Origin: Bog-756 sp963845485
Lineage (GTDB): Bacteria > Actinomycetota > Acidimicrobiia > Acidimicrobiales > RAAP-2
DNA: 64,000 bases
Direction of reading: 5' to 3'
NCBI GenBank assembly: GCA_963845485.1
Contig: CAWJSI010000015.1
Location: 1 to 64,000, forward strand
The position numbers were made by a program, and so were the translations under genes. Positions 51,439 to 59,508 of the stretch are shown piece after piece; positions within the stretch are counted from its first letter, which is position 1; every line of letters starts with the position of its first letter. The notes beneath the pieces are model-generated. The model did no database searches. It worked only from the letters and a program-made list of their open reading frames with translations, and was not told the DNA's origin.

Positions 51439-52053
51439 TCAGACGAAGCGGCGGCCCACCAGGCCGATGGCGGTGCCGATGGCGGCGCCACCGATCACGT
51501 CGGAGGCATGGTGGGCCCGCAGATGCAGCCGGCTGACCCCGACCAGGGTGGCGGCCGTGAAGAGCAGGGCGTTGCCGCTCCGGTCGCCACGCTGGCTCAT
51601 GACCGTGACGGCACAGAAGGCGGCCAGCGTATGACCGCTCGGGAAGCTGCTCGATGAGGGAGGACGGACCGGGACCCCGGTGGCACTGAGGACGAGACCC
51701 TCGACATCCGGGCGGCTCCGGCCCACCACCGCCTTCAGCGACCGGTTCACGACGGTGGACTCGAGGCCGGCGATGGTCAGGGCCCGCACCGCCCGGGCCC
51801 GCTCGGGTCCGGTGTGCCGGGCCCGCCACACCGTGGTCGCCGCCCACATGATGCCGTGGTCGCCGAGTCCCGTGATCACCTTGGCCAGGCCATCGACGGC
51901 GGGGTTGCCCCGCAGCGGCTCGAACCAGGCGTCGACCCGCTCGTCCACCGACTGCACCACCGCGGCGAGCCCGGTCGGATCGGCGCTGGTGGCCGGGAGC
52001 TCCTCAGCTGAGGCGTCGTCGGTGGGTATCTCGTTGGTTTCGATATCGGTCAC
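51439..52053 (-). CDS. PAP2 superfamily phosphatase
   Basis: This 204-residue PAP2-type acid phosphatase has the three signature motifs: KAVVGRSRP near residue 108, SSSFPSGHT near 137 and SRLHLRAHHASDV near 178. These act on lipid or isoprenoid phosphates at the membrane; several hydrophobic stretches are present. GTG 52053 overlaps the RecB-like stop by 4 nt, so it lies in one operon with that gene; an in-frame extension to 52149 is unlikely. Confidence 0.88.
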   Translation of the reverse strand: MTDIETNEIPTDDASAEELPATSADPTGLAAVVQSVDERVDAWFEPLRGNPAVDGLAKVITGLGDHGIMWAATTVWRARHTGPERARAVRALTIAGLESTVVNRSLKAVVGRSRPDVEGLVLSATGVPVRPPSSSSFPSGHTLAAFCAVTVMSQRGDRSGNALLFTAATLVGVSRLHLRAHHASDVIGGAAIGTAIGLVGRRFV

Positions 52054-52871
52054 GCCGCACCCCCGACCGTCGAGCCGAGCACGACGGCCGCCTCCTTCGG
52101 ATCTCCCCCGAAGGCCGGGCAGAAGGCCTGGAACCGACAGAAGCGGCACAGCGAGGACGTCCGGGGTCGGAAGTCCTCCTCCCGACAGGCCCGCTCGATG
52201 GCCGACCAGACGGCCAGGGTCTTGGTGCGCTGGCCCCGGACGGCCTGCTCCGATGGCTCGGCGATGATCGTGGTCGGCTCCTTCAGGTGGAGCAGCCTGA
52301 CCTGGGCCGGCCGGCGACCGAGCACTTCCTGGCAGAGGAGTGCGTAGATGTGCACGCCGATGAGCTTGTTGTGCTCGAAGGCCACCGATGGGGCCCTCCC
52401 GGTCTTGTAGTCGATGACCACGAGCTCGCCGTCGGGTGTCAGGTCTAGGCGGTCGATGATCCCCCGGAGCCGCACGCCGCCCACCCGGGCCTCGAGCATG
52501 AGCTCGACGCCGACCGGGTTGACCTCGTTCGGGTCCTCGAGGGCGAACTCGTTCGCCACCAGGGCCTCGGAGTCCGACCGGAACTCGTCGGCCTGCGCCT
52601 CGGTGAGGTCGAGGGCGAGGAACTCGGCGTCTTGTTGCAGTTCGGTCCAGGTCCGGTCGAGCTCGGCCCGGGCCACCGACGGGGTCCGGTCGCCCCGCTG
52701 GTGGTGCCAGAACAGCCGCTCCAGTACCCGGTGCACGAAGGTCCCCCGGACGGTCCAGATGGTGGGCAGGTCGGGGAGGTGGTCGATGGAGTTGAACCGG
52801 AAGGCGAGGGCGCAGTCCCGGAACGAGCTCACTTTGGAGGGGGAGAGCGTACGGGGAAGTTCGAACGGCAC
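52050..52871 (-). CDS. RecB-like PD-(D/E)XK nuclease with Fe-S cysteines
   Basis: This 273-residue protein has the helical RecB-family nuclease domain: SPSKVSSFRDCALAFRF near the start, GTFVHRVLERLF (the conserved H), LRGIIDRLDLTPDGELVVIDYKTG near residue 135-157, and a Cys cluster SLCRFCRFQAFCPAF at 240-254. With the N-terminal Cys it would bind an Fe-S cluster, as in AddB and Cas4. The stand-alone form is common in actinobacteria and of unknown role. GTG 52871 has TAGTCT 6 nt upstream; the PAP2 gene overlaps its end. Confidence 0.9.
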   Translation of the reverse strand: MPFELPRTLSPSKVSSFRDCALAFRFNSIDHLPDLPTIWTVRGTFVHRVLERLFWHHQRGDRTPSVARAELDRTWTELQQDAEFLALDLTEAQADEFRSDSEALVANEFALEDPNEVNPVGVELMLEARVGGVRLRGIIDRLDLTPDGELVVIDYKTGRAPSVAFEHNKLIGVHIYALLCQEVLGRRPAQVRLLHLKEPTTIIAEPSEQAVRGQRTKTLAVWSAIERACREEDFRPRTSSLCRFCRFQAFCPAFGGDPKEAAVVLGSTVGGAA

Positions 52872-52883
52872 GGCTACAGACTA
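52872..52883 (-). promoter_or_regulatory. -10-like TAGTCT before the RecB-like gene
   Basis: On the minus strand TAGTCT (52883-52878) is followed by six bases and GTG 52871. It overlaps the end of the upstream hydrolase gene (52881). Confidence 0.4.
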
Positions 52884-53798
52884 GGACGGGGGTGTGCCGT
52901 CGCCGGTGTCTTGGCCGCTGGCGAAGGCCCCGACAACGGCCTCGGCCACGGCTCGTGGAGCCTGGAGGGGTCCGAAATGCCCCATAGCGGCCAGCACCTC
53001 CACGCGGGAGTGGGGGACCGGCGCGGCGTCGGCCGCCATCAGCGTGGCGCCGAAGGCGTCGGTCTGGGCTCCGCAGCAGAAGGTAACCGGGCAGTCGACC
53101 TCGGCGAGGTGGGCGAAGGCGTCGTGGCGACCGGCGGCGGCGAACGTGTCGGCCTCGTCCTCACGTCGGCACCGCAATCGGACGGCGCGGCCGTCTCCTC
53201 CCTCCACACCGGGCACGACCTCGAAGCCACCTTCGACGTAGAGGCGGAGTGCCTCGGGGTCGAGGTCGGCGTAGGGGGGCTTGGAGGCGTAGTTGGTGAG
53301 GGCGGCCTCGGCCGAGGGGAACTCCGACCGCCGGCGACGGGCCCCTTCGGCCAGAGGATTGCTCGCCGCCACCACCGCCCGGGCGGCGTCGGGCATTACC
53401 ACCGGTTCGAAGCAGAACAGAGATCGGAACAGTCCGGGTCGGGCCTGTTCGGCCAGCAGGACCGTGGCGCCCCCACAGGAGTGACCGAATCCGAACGGGC
53501 GCACCAGCCCTAGATGGTCCACGACGGTGAGGACGTCGGTGGCGAAGCCCGACCAGGCGAAGTCCCCGTCGACTGGACGTGCCGACCGGCCGTGGCCACG
53601 CAGATCCAGGCCCCAACACCGGAAGTGGCCGGCGAGGGCCCGGGCCATGGGCCCGAACGGTGAGGCGCACATGCCGGTGGCGTGGGCGAGCAGGAGGTCC
53701 GGACCCTCGCCACCGAAGTCGTAGGCGGCGACGGCCACGCCGTCGGGAGTGGTGCACCACTCCGGCTGTGGTCCGTGGGGATGCTCGCCGTCGGTCAT
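52881..53798 (-). CDS. alpha/beta hydrolase
   Basis: This 305-residue serine hydrolase has PDLLLAHATGMCASPFGPMARAL (oxyanion region), WGLDLRGHGRSARPVDG, the nucleophile elbow GHSCGG near residue 117 and the catalytic His in AAMGHFGPLQAP near 275. Substrate unknown. It is 9 nt upstream of the RecB-like gene. ATG 53798 gives the usual length; the open frame to 53921 adds a low-complexity stretch. Confidence 0.88.
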   Translation of the reverse strand: MTDGEHPHGPQPEWCTTPDGVAVAAYDFGGEGPDLLLAHATGMCASPFGPMARALAGHFRCWGLDLRGHGRSARPVDGDFAWSGFATDVLTVVDHLGLVRPFGFGHSCGGATVLLAEQARPGLFRSLFCFEPVVMPDAARAVVAASNPLAEGARRRRSEFPSAEAALTNYASKPPYADLDPEALRLYVEGGFEVVPGVEGGDGRAVRLRCRREDEADTFAAAGRHDAFAHLAEVDCPVTFCCGAQTDAFGATLMAADAAPVPHSRVEVLAAMGHFGPLQAPRAVAEAVVGAFASGQDTGDGTPPS

Positions 53799-53941
53799 GA
53801 CACGGTCACCGGGCGCATCCGAGTGACGGTACTCCAGCCCGCCGCCGGCCAGCTTCTCCTGGCCACACGGCGTCCGCGGTCGCAGAACCGGTCCGACCTG
53901 GCCGCGCCCGGTGGTGGCCACCGACTAGACATTGTGGACCT

Positions 53942-54550
53942 ATGGAGAACTTTCTCGCCGATCACGGCTACCTCGCCGTCTTCGTCCTGAGCTTCATCTC
54001 GTCGATGGGCCTACCGGTGGGCGCCGAGGTGGCGCTCATCTACGGCGGCGCGCTGGCCAGTGGGCAGCTGACCACCGGGCACCACCAGCTGAGCCTGGTG
54101 GCGGTCATCGTGGTGGCGGTGGTGGCCGAAGTGTTGGGCTCGATGGCCGGCTACCTCATCGGGTACTACGGCGGGAGGCCGCTGGTCGACAAGGTGGGCA
54201 AGTACGTCCTGCTCACCCACAAGGACCTCGACCGGGCCGAGGCGTGGCTGGCCAAGCGGGGGGACCCCTTCGTGCTCTTCGGCCGGTTCATCCCCCTCCT
54301 CCGCTCGTTCGTCTCGTTTGCCGCCGGTCTCGGGGAGATGGCCATCGCCAAGTTCGTCATCTTCACGGTGATCGGCTGCACGATCTGGTGCACCGCCCTC
54401 GTGAGCCTGGGGTACTCGTTGGGCAGCAGTTACGCCAAGGTGCTGAAGGCGTTCAGCGACGTGGGATACGTGATCGCCGCGGTGGCCGTCATCGGGGTCG
54501 TCGTCTTGTTCATCCACCGGATCCGCGTCGTGCGTGAGGAGCGGGACTGA
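53942..54550 (+). CDS. DedA family membrane protein
   Basis: This 202-residue polytopic membrane protein of the DedA/SNARE-associated family has GLPVGAEVALIYGGALASGQ, AEVLGSMAGYLIGYYGGRPLVDK, and LFGRFIPLLRSFVSFAAGLGEM, which is the amphipathic family motif. The family contributes to lipid flipping and membrane homeostasis. It is followed after 56 nt by a small gene, and divergent from the hydrolase gene. Confidence 0.92.
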   Translation: MENFLADHGYLAVFVLSFISSMGLPVGAEVALIYGGALASGQLTTGHHQLSLVAVIVVAVVAEVLGSMAGYLIGYYGGRPLVDKVGKYVLLTHKDLDRAEAWLAKRGDPFVLFGRFIPLLRSFVSFAAGLGEMAIAKFVIFTVIGCTIWCTALVSLGYSLGSSYAKVLKAFSDVGYVIAAVAVIGVVVLFIHRIRVVREERD

Positions 54551-54606
54551 GCAGGGCCCGCCCGGCCTCGGCGCGTCGGGCTGCCATCCGAGCCTCGGAA
54601 CACCTC

Positions 54607-54894
54607 GTGCGCTCCGACACCTGGAACGGACTTCGGGTGGGCGACAAGGTGCGCGTCTCGGGCCTCTCCCTGCGGGGCGCGGAGTGGCAGTTCCGGGCCC
54701 ATGTCCTCAACAGCCACAACGGCACCGAGTCGATCGAGGTGGCCGGCGGCCGTCCCGGCGAGAACCGGATCCGTTCGTTCGGTCCCGAGCGAATCTTTGC
54801 CGTGACCGGGAAGAAGAAGGGGAGTGGGTCGGGCAGCGGCGCTGTGGCCGGCGAGCTCTCCCTCGCCGAGGCTCCCCAGCTCCCGTTCGGCTGA
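54607..54894 (+). CDS. small conserved-looking protein, unknown function
   Basis: This 95-residue protein has a compact beta-rich core WNGLRVGDKVRVSGLSLRG, EWQFRAHVLNSHNGTESIEV and NRIRSFGPERIF, followed by a KKKGSGSGSG linker and a hydrophobic end. The beta pattern is like a small SH3/OB-type domain. GTG 54607 is the only start; the frame upstream is open only to 54537. It lies between DedA and the PIG-L gene; a function is not known. Confidence 0.6.
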   Translation: MRSDTWNGLRVGDKVRVSGLSLRGAEWQFRAHVLNSHNGTESIEVAGGRPGENRIRSFGPERIFAVTGKKKGSGSGSGAVAGELSLAEAPQLPFG

Positions 54895-54933
54895 CCGGTG
54901 CGGCGGCCCGGATCGGCGTGCCGCAGCCCCCAG

Positions 54934-54946
54934 TAGGGTGCCTCCA
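54934..54946 (+). promoter_or_regulatory. -10-like TAGGGT before the second PIG-L gene
   Basis: TAGGGT at 54934-54939 is 7 nt before ATG 54947. Confidence 0.45.
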
Positions 54947-55762
54947 ATGAGCACGATCGTCTTCTTCCACGCCCACCCCGACGACGAGGCCATCTCCACG
55001 GCGGGGACCATGGCCTCGCTCGCCGACCAGGGACACCGGGTGGTCCTGGTGACGGCCACACGGGGCGAGCTCGGCGAAGTTCCCGACGGACTGCTCGGGT
55101 CCGGCGAGACCCTGGCCGAGCGCCGGAGGATCGAGCTCGACGAGGCCTGCCGCGTCCTCGGGGTGGCCCACCACACCTACCTCGACTACCTCGACTCGGG
55201 CATGGCCGGCGAGGACACCAACGATCGGCCCGGCAGCTTCGCCGGCGCCGACGTCGACGAGGCGGCCGGGGCGCTGGCCGCCATCCTCGGCCAGGAGGGG
55301 GCCGACGTACTGGTCACCTACGACGAGCATGGCGGCTACGGTCACCCCGATCACGTCCAGGTGCACCGGGTGGGTGTGGCCGCAGCCGAGAGGGCCGGCA
55401 CCCCGGTCCTCTACTACGCCACCATGAACCGGGACATGGTCGAAGACCTGAGGGGCCAGGTGGCAGAGACCGGCTGGGAACCCCCCGAAGGCAGTCCCGA
55501 CGGTTCGGACGGCATGGGGGAGCCGGCTGCTCGCATCACGACGGCCGTCGACGTCACCCCGTGGATCGAGCGCAAGCGCCAAGCCATGCAGGCCCACGCC
55601 AGTCAGATCAGCGAGGACAGCTTCTTCCTGGCCATGCCCGACGATGCCTTCAGGATCGTCTGGGGACGGGAGTGGTTCATCCGGGTGCGGCCGGTGGCCG
55701 AGGAGTCGGGACCCGAGCACTGGGAGCCCGCCCTGGTCCTCGCCGCCCCGGTGGCGACGTGA
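54947..55762 (+). CDS. PIG-L family deacetylase (MshB-like)
   Basis: This 271-residue zinc deacetylase has FFHAHPDDEAISTAGTMA at residues 6-23 and GGYGHPDHVQVHRVG near residue 130, supplying the His-Asp-His ligands. MshB removes acetyl from GlcNAc-inositol in mycothiol synthesis; many paralogues act on other substrates, so the role is not certain. It starts with a TAGGGT element nearby and overlaps a short downstream gene by 4 nt (GTGA). Confidence 0.85.
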   Translation: MSTIVFFHAHPDDEAISTAGTMASLADQGHRVVLVTATRGELGEVPDGLLGSGETLAERRRIELDEACRVLGVAHHTYLDYLDSGMAGEDTNDRPGSFAGADVDEAAGALAAILGQEGADVLVTYDEHGGYGHPDHVQVHRVGVAAAERAGTPVLYYATMNRDMVEDLRGQVAETGWEPPEGSPDGSDGMGEPAARITTAVDVTPWIERKRQAMQAHASQISEDSFFLAMPDDAFRIVWGREWFIRVRPVAEESGPEHWEPALVLAAPVAT

Positions 55763-55935
55763 CCACACACCACCGGGTGCTCCGGGTACACGGTGGTCGT
55801 CTCGTGGTCGACGAACGTCGGCTCGAAGTCGAGGCCGGGTTGGACAGTGCCGCCGCCGAGGGTTTCGAGCTGGTCAACTCGTTCACCGTCGACGACAACG
55901 TCTATCTCGTCCTTCGGCGCTCCGACGCCTCCTAG
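55759..55935 (+). CDS. short protein, DUF4177-like
   Basis: This 58-residue protein starts at GTG 55759, overlapping the PIG-L stop (GTGA), and reads VLRVHGGRLVVDERRLEVEA then AAAEGFELVNSFTVDDNVYL, the EGWELV-type half of DUF4177-like domains. It is translationally coupled and probably real though short. The codon use is like its neighbours. Function unknown. Confidence 0.55.
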   Translation: MTTHHRVLRVHGGRLVVDERRLEVEAGLDSAAAEGFELVNSFTVDDNVYLVLRRSDAS

Positions 55936-55998
55936 TTCGGGCGTTGTCGGCCCGGTCGTCCTGCCAGTCGATTGAGCGCCGCGCCGGATTCTTCGGTT

Positions 55999-57489
55999 TT
56001 AGTACTCGGTGACCGACTGGATGGACACCACTCGGTCCCGCCCCGACTCCTTGGCCCGGTAGAGCGCCTGGTCGGCCCGGTCGATGAGTGACGTGATGTC
56101 CTCGATGCCGTCCCAACTGGTCAGGCCGGCCGACAAGGTGATGCCGACATCGGTAGTGGCGTCGCGACCACCCTCGCGGAGCTTGTCGAGCAGGTGATGG
56201 CCCCCGAGGATGTCGGTGTCCGGCAGGACGAGGCAGAACTCCTCACCGCCGTAGCGCACGACGAGATCCTGGCCCCGGATGTTGGACACCATGAGCGCGG
56301 CCACGGCCCGCAGCAAGGTGTCGCCGGCCACGTGGCCGAATCGGTCGTTGTAGGACTTGAAGTGGTCGAGGTCGACCATGGCCACGGTGAGCGGTGAGTC
56401 GGCCCGGAGGGCGTGCTCCATCTCGATTTCGATGCGCTCGTAGAGGGTGCGTCGGTTGGCCAGACCCGTCAACGGATCGGTGCGGCTCTCGGCTTGGAGG
56501 CCGCTCACGAAGTTGGCCCGACTGGTTACGCGCAAGAAGGCGGCGGCGATGAGCTCGGCCGCCTCCTCGGTCCGCTGCTGGGAGGAGCTCCCCACCTCCT
56601 TGCGTTCGACGACGAGGACCAGCTCGCCGTCGATGCAGTAGCCGATGGGGATCACGCAGTGGGTGGGGGTCACGACGACGACGTCGGTGCGGAGGGCGTG
56701 GGGGAGGTCGGCCAGGCTGGCCAGGTCGGCGGCGTCGTCGCGTCGATCGGGCCAGGCGCCGAGATTGGTGAAGCGGCCGAGTCGCCCGTCACGGGCAAGG
56801 ACGGCCACCCGTGAGGCGGGAAGGATGTCCGAGACGAGGGGGAGCCCGCGGCGCAAGATGTTCTGGATCCCGTCGGCCGAGGTGGTCGACTCTCCCGGGT
56901 CCTGACCGTCGATGGCCTCGTTGAGGTTGGCGATGGCGTGGCGGTAGTTGACCGATCGGTTGAGTGTCCCGACGGTTCGGGCCGTGATCCAGGTGATGAT
57001 GATGATGGTCGAGGCGTAGACGAGCACCACCGACAACAGGTCCGAGCCGCGGACGCCCCCGACGTAGGTGACCACGGCGATGAGGGCGATGGTGTAGGCG
57101 TCGATGCCGAGACGCATCCACCGGTCCCCGATGATGCTGACGAAGATCACCCCGACCAGCACGGCAGGGGTGTAGGTGCCGAACGTGGTGGACGATCCGA
57201 GCTCGATGAGGCCGAGGGCGGCCAGGGTGAGACAGACCATGACGAAGACCAGGCCGGCGTGCGTGGCGATGTCGAACTTCTTGGTGGTGAGGACCATGAA
57301 GAAGGCGGCGTAGACCAGGGCCACCAGGATGCAGGCCACCGCGGCGTCGACGTACACCCATTTGATCGGTCGGTGTCCGACGAAGTTGACGATGACCAGG
57401 AGGGGAATGATGATCGAGACGGCGATGAGTCCGGAGATCAGACCCTCGCGGAACTGGTGCTCCGTGGGCCGGTGGAGATCGAACTTCAC
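55999..57489 (-). CDS. membrane-anchored diguanylate cyclase (GGDEF)
   Basis: This 496-residue protein has six membrane helices in residues 18-180 (GLISGLIAVSIIIPLLVIVNFV and so on), a GAF-like middle domain (residues about 205-310, with QNILRRGLPLVSDILPAS), and a C-terminal GGDEF domain. The active site is RYGGEEF near residues 410-416, the standard GG(D/E)EF variant, and an RGQD five residues before it is the allosteric RxxD I-site, so it should make cyclic di-GMP with product inhibition. No EAL or PilZ gene is adjacent. GTG 57489 is the start. Confidence 0.93.
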   Translation of the reverse strand: MKFDLHRPTEHQFREGLISGLIAVSIIIPLLVIVNFVGHRPIKWVYVDAAVACILVALVYAAFFMVLTTKKFDIATHAGLVFVMVCLTLAALGLIELGSSTTFGTYTPAVLVGVIFVSIIGDRWMRLGIDAYTIALIAVVTYVGGVRGSDLLSVVLVYASTIIIITWITARTVGTLNRSVNYRHAIANLNEAIDGQDPGESTTSADGIQNILRRGLPLVSDILPASRVAVLARDGRLGRFTNLGAWPDRRDDAADLASLADLPHALRTDVVVVTPTHCVIPIGYCIDGELVLVVERKEVGSSSQQRTEEAAELIAAAFLRVTSRANFVSGLQAESRTDPLTGLANRRTLYERIEIEMEHALRADSPLTVAMVDLDHFKSYNDRFGHVAGDTLLRAVAALMVSNIRGQDLVVRYGGEEFCLVLPDTDILGGHHLLDKLREGGRDATTDVGITLSAGLTSWDGIEDITSLIDRADQALYRAKESGRDRVVSIQSVTEY

Positions 57490-57541
57490 CTAGCGGGTAT
57501 CGGCTCCGACCAGGAGTTCCTTGAGAGTGCGACGACCCGGG

Positions 57542-57559
57542 GTTGCATGCAGTTGCATG
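57542..57559. repeat. direct repeat GTTGCATG upstream of the cyclase gene
   Basis: GTTGCATG occurs at 57542-57549 and 57552-57559, period 10 nt, about one helix turn. The first copy continues into TGCATGCA, a palindrome. The spacing suits two binding units on the same face of DNA in the region before the diguanylate cyclase gene. Confidence 0.5.
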
Positions 57560-57603
57560 ATTGCTACGAAGCTCCCACGTGCCGACCGGCGCCGGGTGAG
57601 GGG

Positions 57604-59295
57604 TCAGGCGGGAACGGGGGTCCCCGGACCGTCCCGCGGTGACGCCATGTCAGCCTTGGCGCCTACCGCCCGAGTGGGAAGCATGCCGGTGAAGAACAGG
57701 CCCACCACGATCAGGAGGGCCACCAGCCAGAGCGCGCTGCGTAGTCCGATCAGACGGGCATTGGCGTTCTCGGCGACGATGGCGTCCTGGGCCGGCGGCG
57801 GGATGTCCGTGTCGGCCAACGCCGTTCGTAGCTGGGAGTCGGAGATGAAGGGGACCCCACTCTCCAACTGGACCGTGGCTTTGGACGTGACCTGGGGAGG
57901 CACCGCCGGATTGTTGGTCACTCCGGTGATGAAGCTGGTGGTGAGCGTGCCGATGAGCGCCGCACCGACGAGGGCGGTTCCGAGCGAGGCACCGAAGTTG
58001 GTGAAGGTGTTCTGGAGGCCGCCGACCTCGGCACTCTGCGAGTCGGGCATAGCCGACACGGTGACGGCCCCGAGCTGTGAGGCGAGCGCCCCGATACCCA
58101 GGCCGATGAGCGCCATGGGGATCAACACGATCCCGGCGTCCGCCCCAGGATCGAGCCCGGCCACCATGACCACGGTGCCCACCAGGATCAGGAGCATGCC
58201 TATCCGCACCACCCGACGAGGTGAGGCCGCAGGCGCCAGTCGGGGAACGAGGAGGGCGGCGAGGAGGAGCGTCACCGACAGGGGCAGCAGGCGCAGTCCG
58301 GTCTGGAGGGCGTTCAACTCCAGCACCACCGAGAGGAACAGGGGAATGGTGAAGAAGATGCCGGACTGGACCATGAACTGGAAGAAGAAGGCCACCAGCC
58401 CCCCGGTCATCTGCACGTTGTGGAACATCGAAGGCCGGAAGAGCGGTTCACCGCCTCCCTGCTCCAAGTGGCTCTCCCACCAGATCAGCACGGCGATGAT
58501 GAGCAGGCCGCCGAGGATGAGCCACACCACCGGGGAGACCCCAGCCACCGACGGGGCTCCGGGCTTGGGCCGGACGAAGCCCCAGGTGCCCGAGCGCAGC
58601 ACGCCGAAGACGGTCAGCGAGAGCCCGACGATGGAGAGGACGGCGCCGAAGAAGTCGAACCGGACCCGGGCCTCAGGTCCGGTGTCGCGGATGGAGCGCA
58701 TGCAGACGAGGATCACCCCCACGATGACCACCTCGCCGACGAACACCCACCGCCACGAGGCGAACGTGGTCACCGCACCGCCGATGAGGGGGCCGGCGGC
58801 CACCGCCACGGCTCCGGCCGCGGCGATCAGCCCGTAGGCGGTGGCCCGGCGTTCCTGGGGGAAGTTGCCGGCCACCAGGGCCACGATGGCCGGCATGATC
58901 AGGGCGGCGCCGAGACCCTCCAGCCCCGACCAACCGATGATCAGCACGGTCAGGTTGGGGGCGAGCGCGGTGGTCAGGGAGCCGCAGGCGTAGACCACCA
59001 GGCCGATGGCAAAGGCCCGCTTTCGGCCGATGAGGGCGCCGATCTTCCCCCCGGTGATCATGAACGCGGCCATCACCAACGTGTAGAGCGTGATGGCGGT
59101 CTGGATGCCGGTGACGGTGGTTCCGAGGTCGTTGGCCACCGACTTGATGGACACGTTCATGACCGAAGAGTCAAGGGTCATGAGGAACTGGGCCGAGGCC
59201 AGGATCAACAAGACGGCCGATCCCGCCTTGGCGGCGCTCCCGCCTCCGGCGGCAGGCCCGCCTCCTACGCCGCCCGATTTGTCTCCCGTAGACAT
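57604..59295 (-). CDS. MFS drug exporter (DHA2 family, 14-helix)
   Basis: This 563-residue membrane protein has about 14 helices, as expected for DHA2 drug:proton antiporters. Visible pieces are LDSSVMNVSIKSVANDLG in helix 1, IGWSGLEGLGAALIMPAIVALV, the ERRATAYGLIAAAGAVA motif C-like region and GPLIGGAVTTFASWRWVF. ATG 59295 is preceded by TAGCTT at 6 nt. Substrate unknown. It is divergent from the Anbu gene. Confidence 0.93.
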   Translation of the reverse strand: MSTGDKSGGVGGGPAAGGGSAAKAGSAVLLILASAQFLMTLDSSVMNVSIKSVANDLGTTVTGIQTAITLYTLVMAAFMITGGKIGALIGRKRAFAIGLVVYACGSLTTALAPNLTVLIIGWSGLEGLGAALIMPAIVALVAGNFPQERRATAYGLIAAAGAVAVAAGPLIGGAVTTFASWRWVFVGEVVIVGVILVCMRSIRDTGPEARVRFDFFGAVLSIVGLSLTVFGVLRSGTWGFVRPKPGAPSVAGVSPVVWLILGGLLIIAVLIWWESHLEQGGGEPLFRPSMFHNVQMTGGLVAFFFQFMVQSGIFFTIPLFLSVVLELNALQTGLRLLPLSVTLLLAALLVPRLAPAASPRRVVRIGMLLILVGTVVMVAGLDPGADAGIVLIPMALIGLGIGALASQLGAVTVSAMPDSQSAEVGGLQNTFTNFGASLGTALVGAALIGTLTTSFITGVTNNPAVPPQVTSKATVQLESGVPFISDSQLRTALADTDIPPPAQDAIVAENANARLIGLRSALWLVALLIVVGLFFTGMLPTRAVGAKADMASPRDGPGTPVPA

Positions 59296-59307
59296 GGAGG
59301 GAAGCTA
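59296..59307 (-). promoter_or_regulatory. -10-like TAGCTT before the MFS exporter gene
   Basis: On the minus strand TAGCTT (59307-59302) is followed by six bases and ATG 59295. Confidence 0.4.
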
Positions 59308-59498
59308 TCGCCAATGGGCGTGACGGGGGTGTTTCGCTCCACGAGTACCTGGGGAGCCTCCGGAGCAACGGGCTGGACCGACGTCACCACCGCCTCGGCG
59401 GCCGTTCGTTGCCGGTGAGGCAACCTCGGCTCTGCAGGCCCACCGGTCCGCCGCCCACTAGCTTGACGTCCACCCGACTGCATCGTGGGGGAGGAAAC

Positions 59499-59508
59499 GG
59501 AGAACAGC
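59499..59508 (+). promoter_or_regulatory. ribosome binding site fixing the Anbu start
   Basis: GGAG at 59499-59502 lies 6 nt before GTG 59509, at ideal spacing. It argues for starting Anbu there and not at the in-frame GTG 59485, whose upstream sequence has no such site. Confidence 0.6.

Noticed and set aside
57521..58837. 438-codon open frame on the plus strand opposite the MFS exporter
   Set aside because: Ser/Pro/Thr/Arg-rich product, opposite a clear 14-helix transporter.
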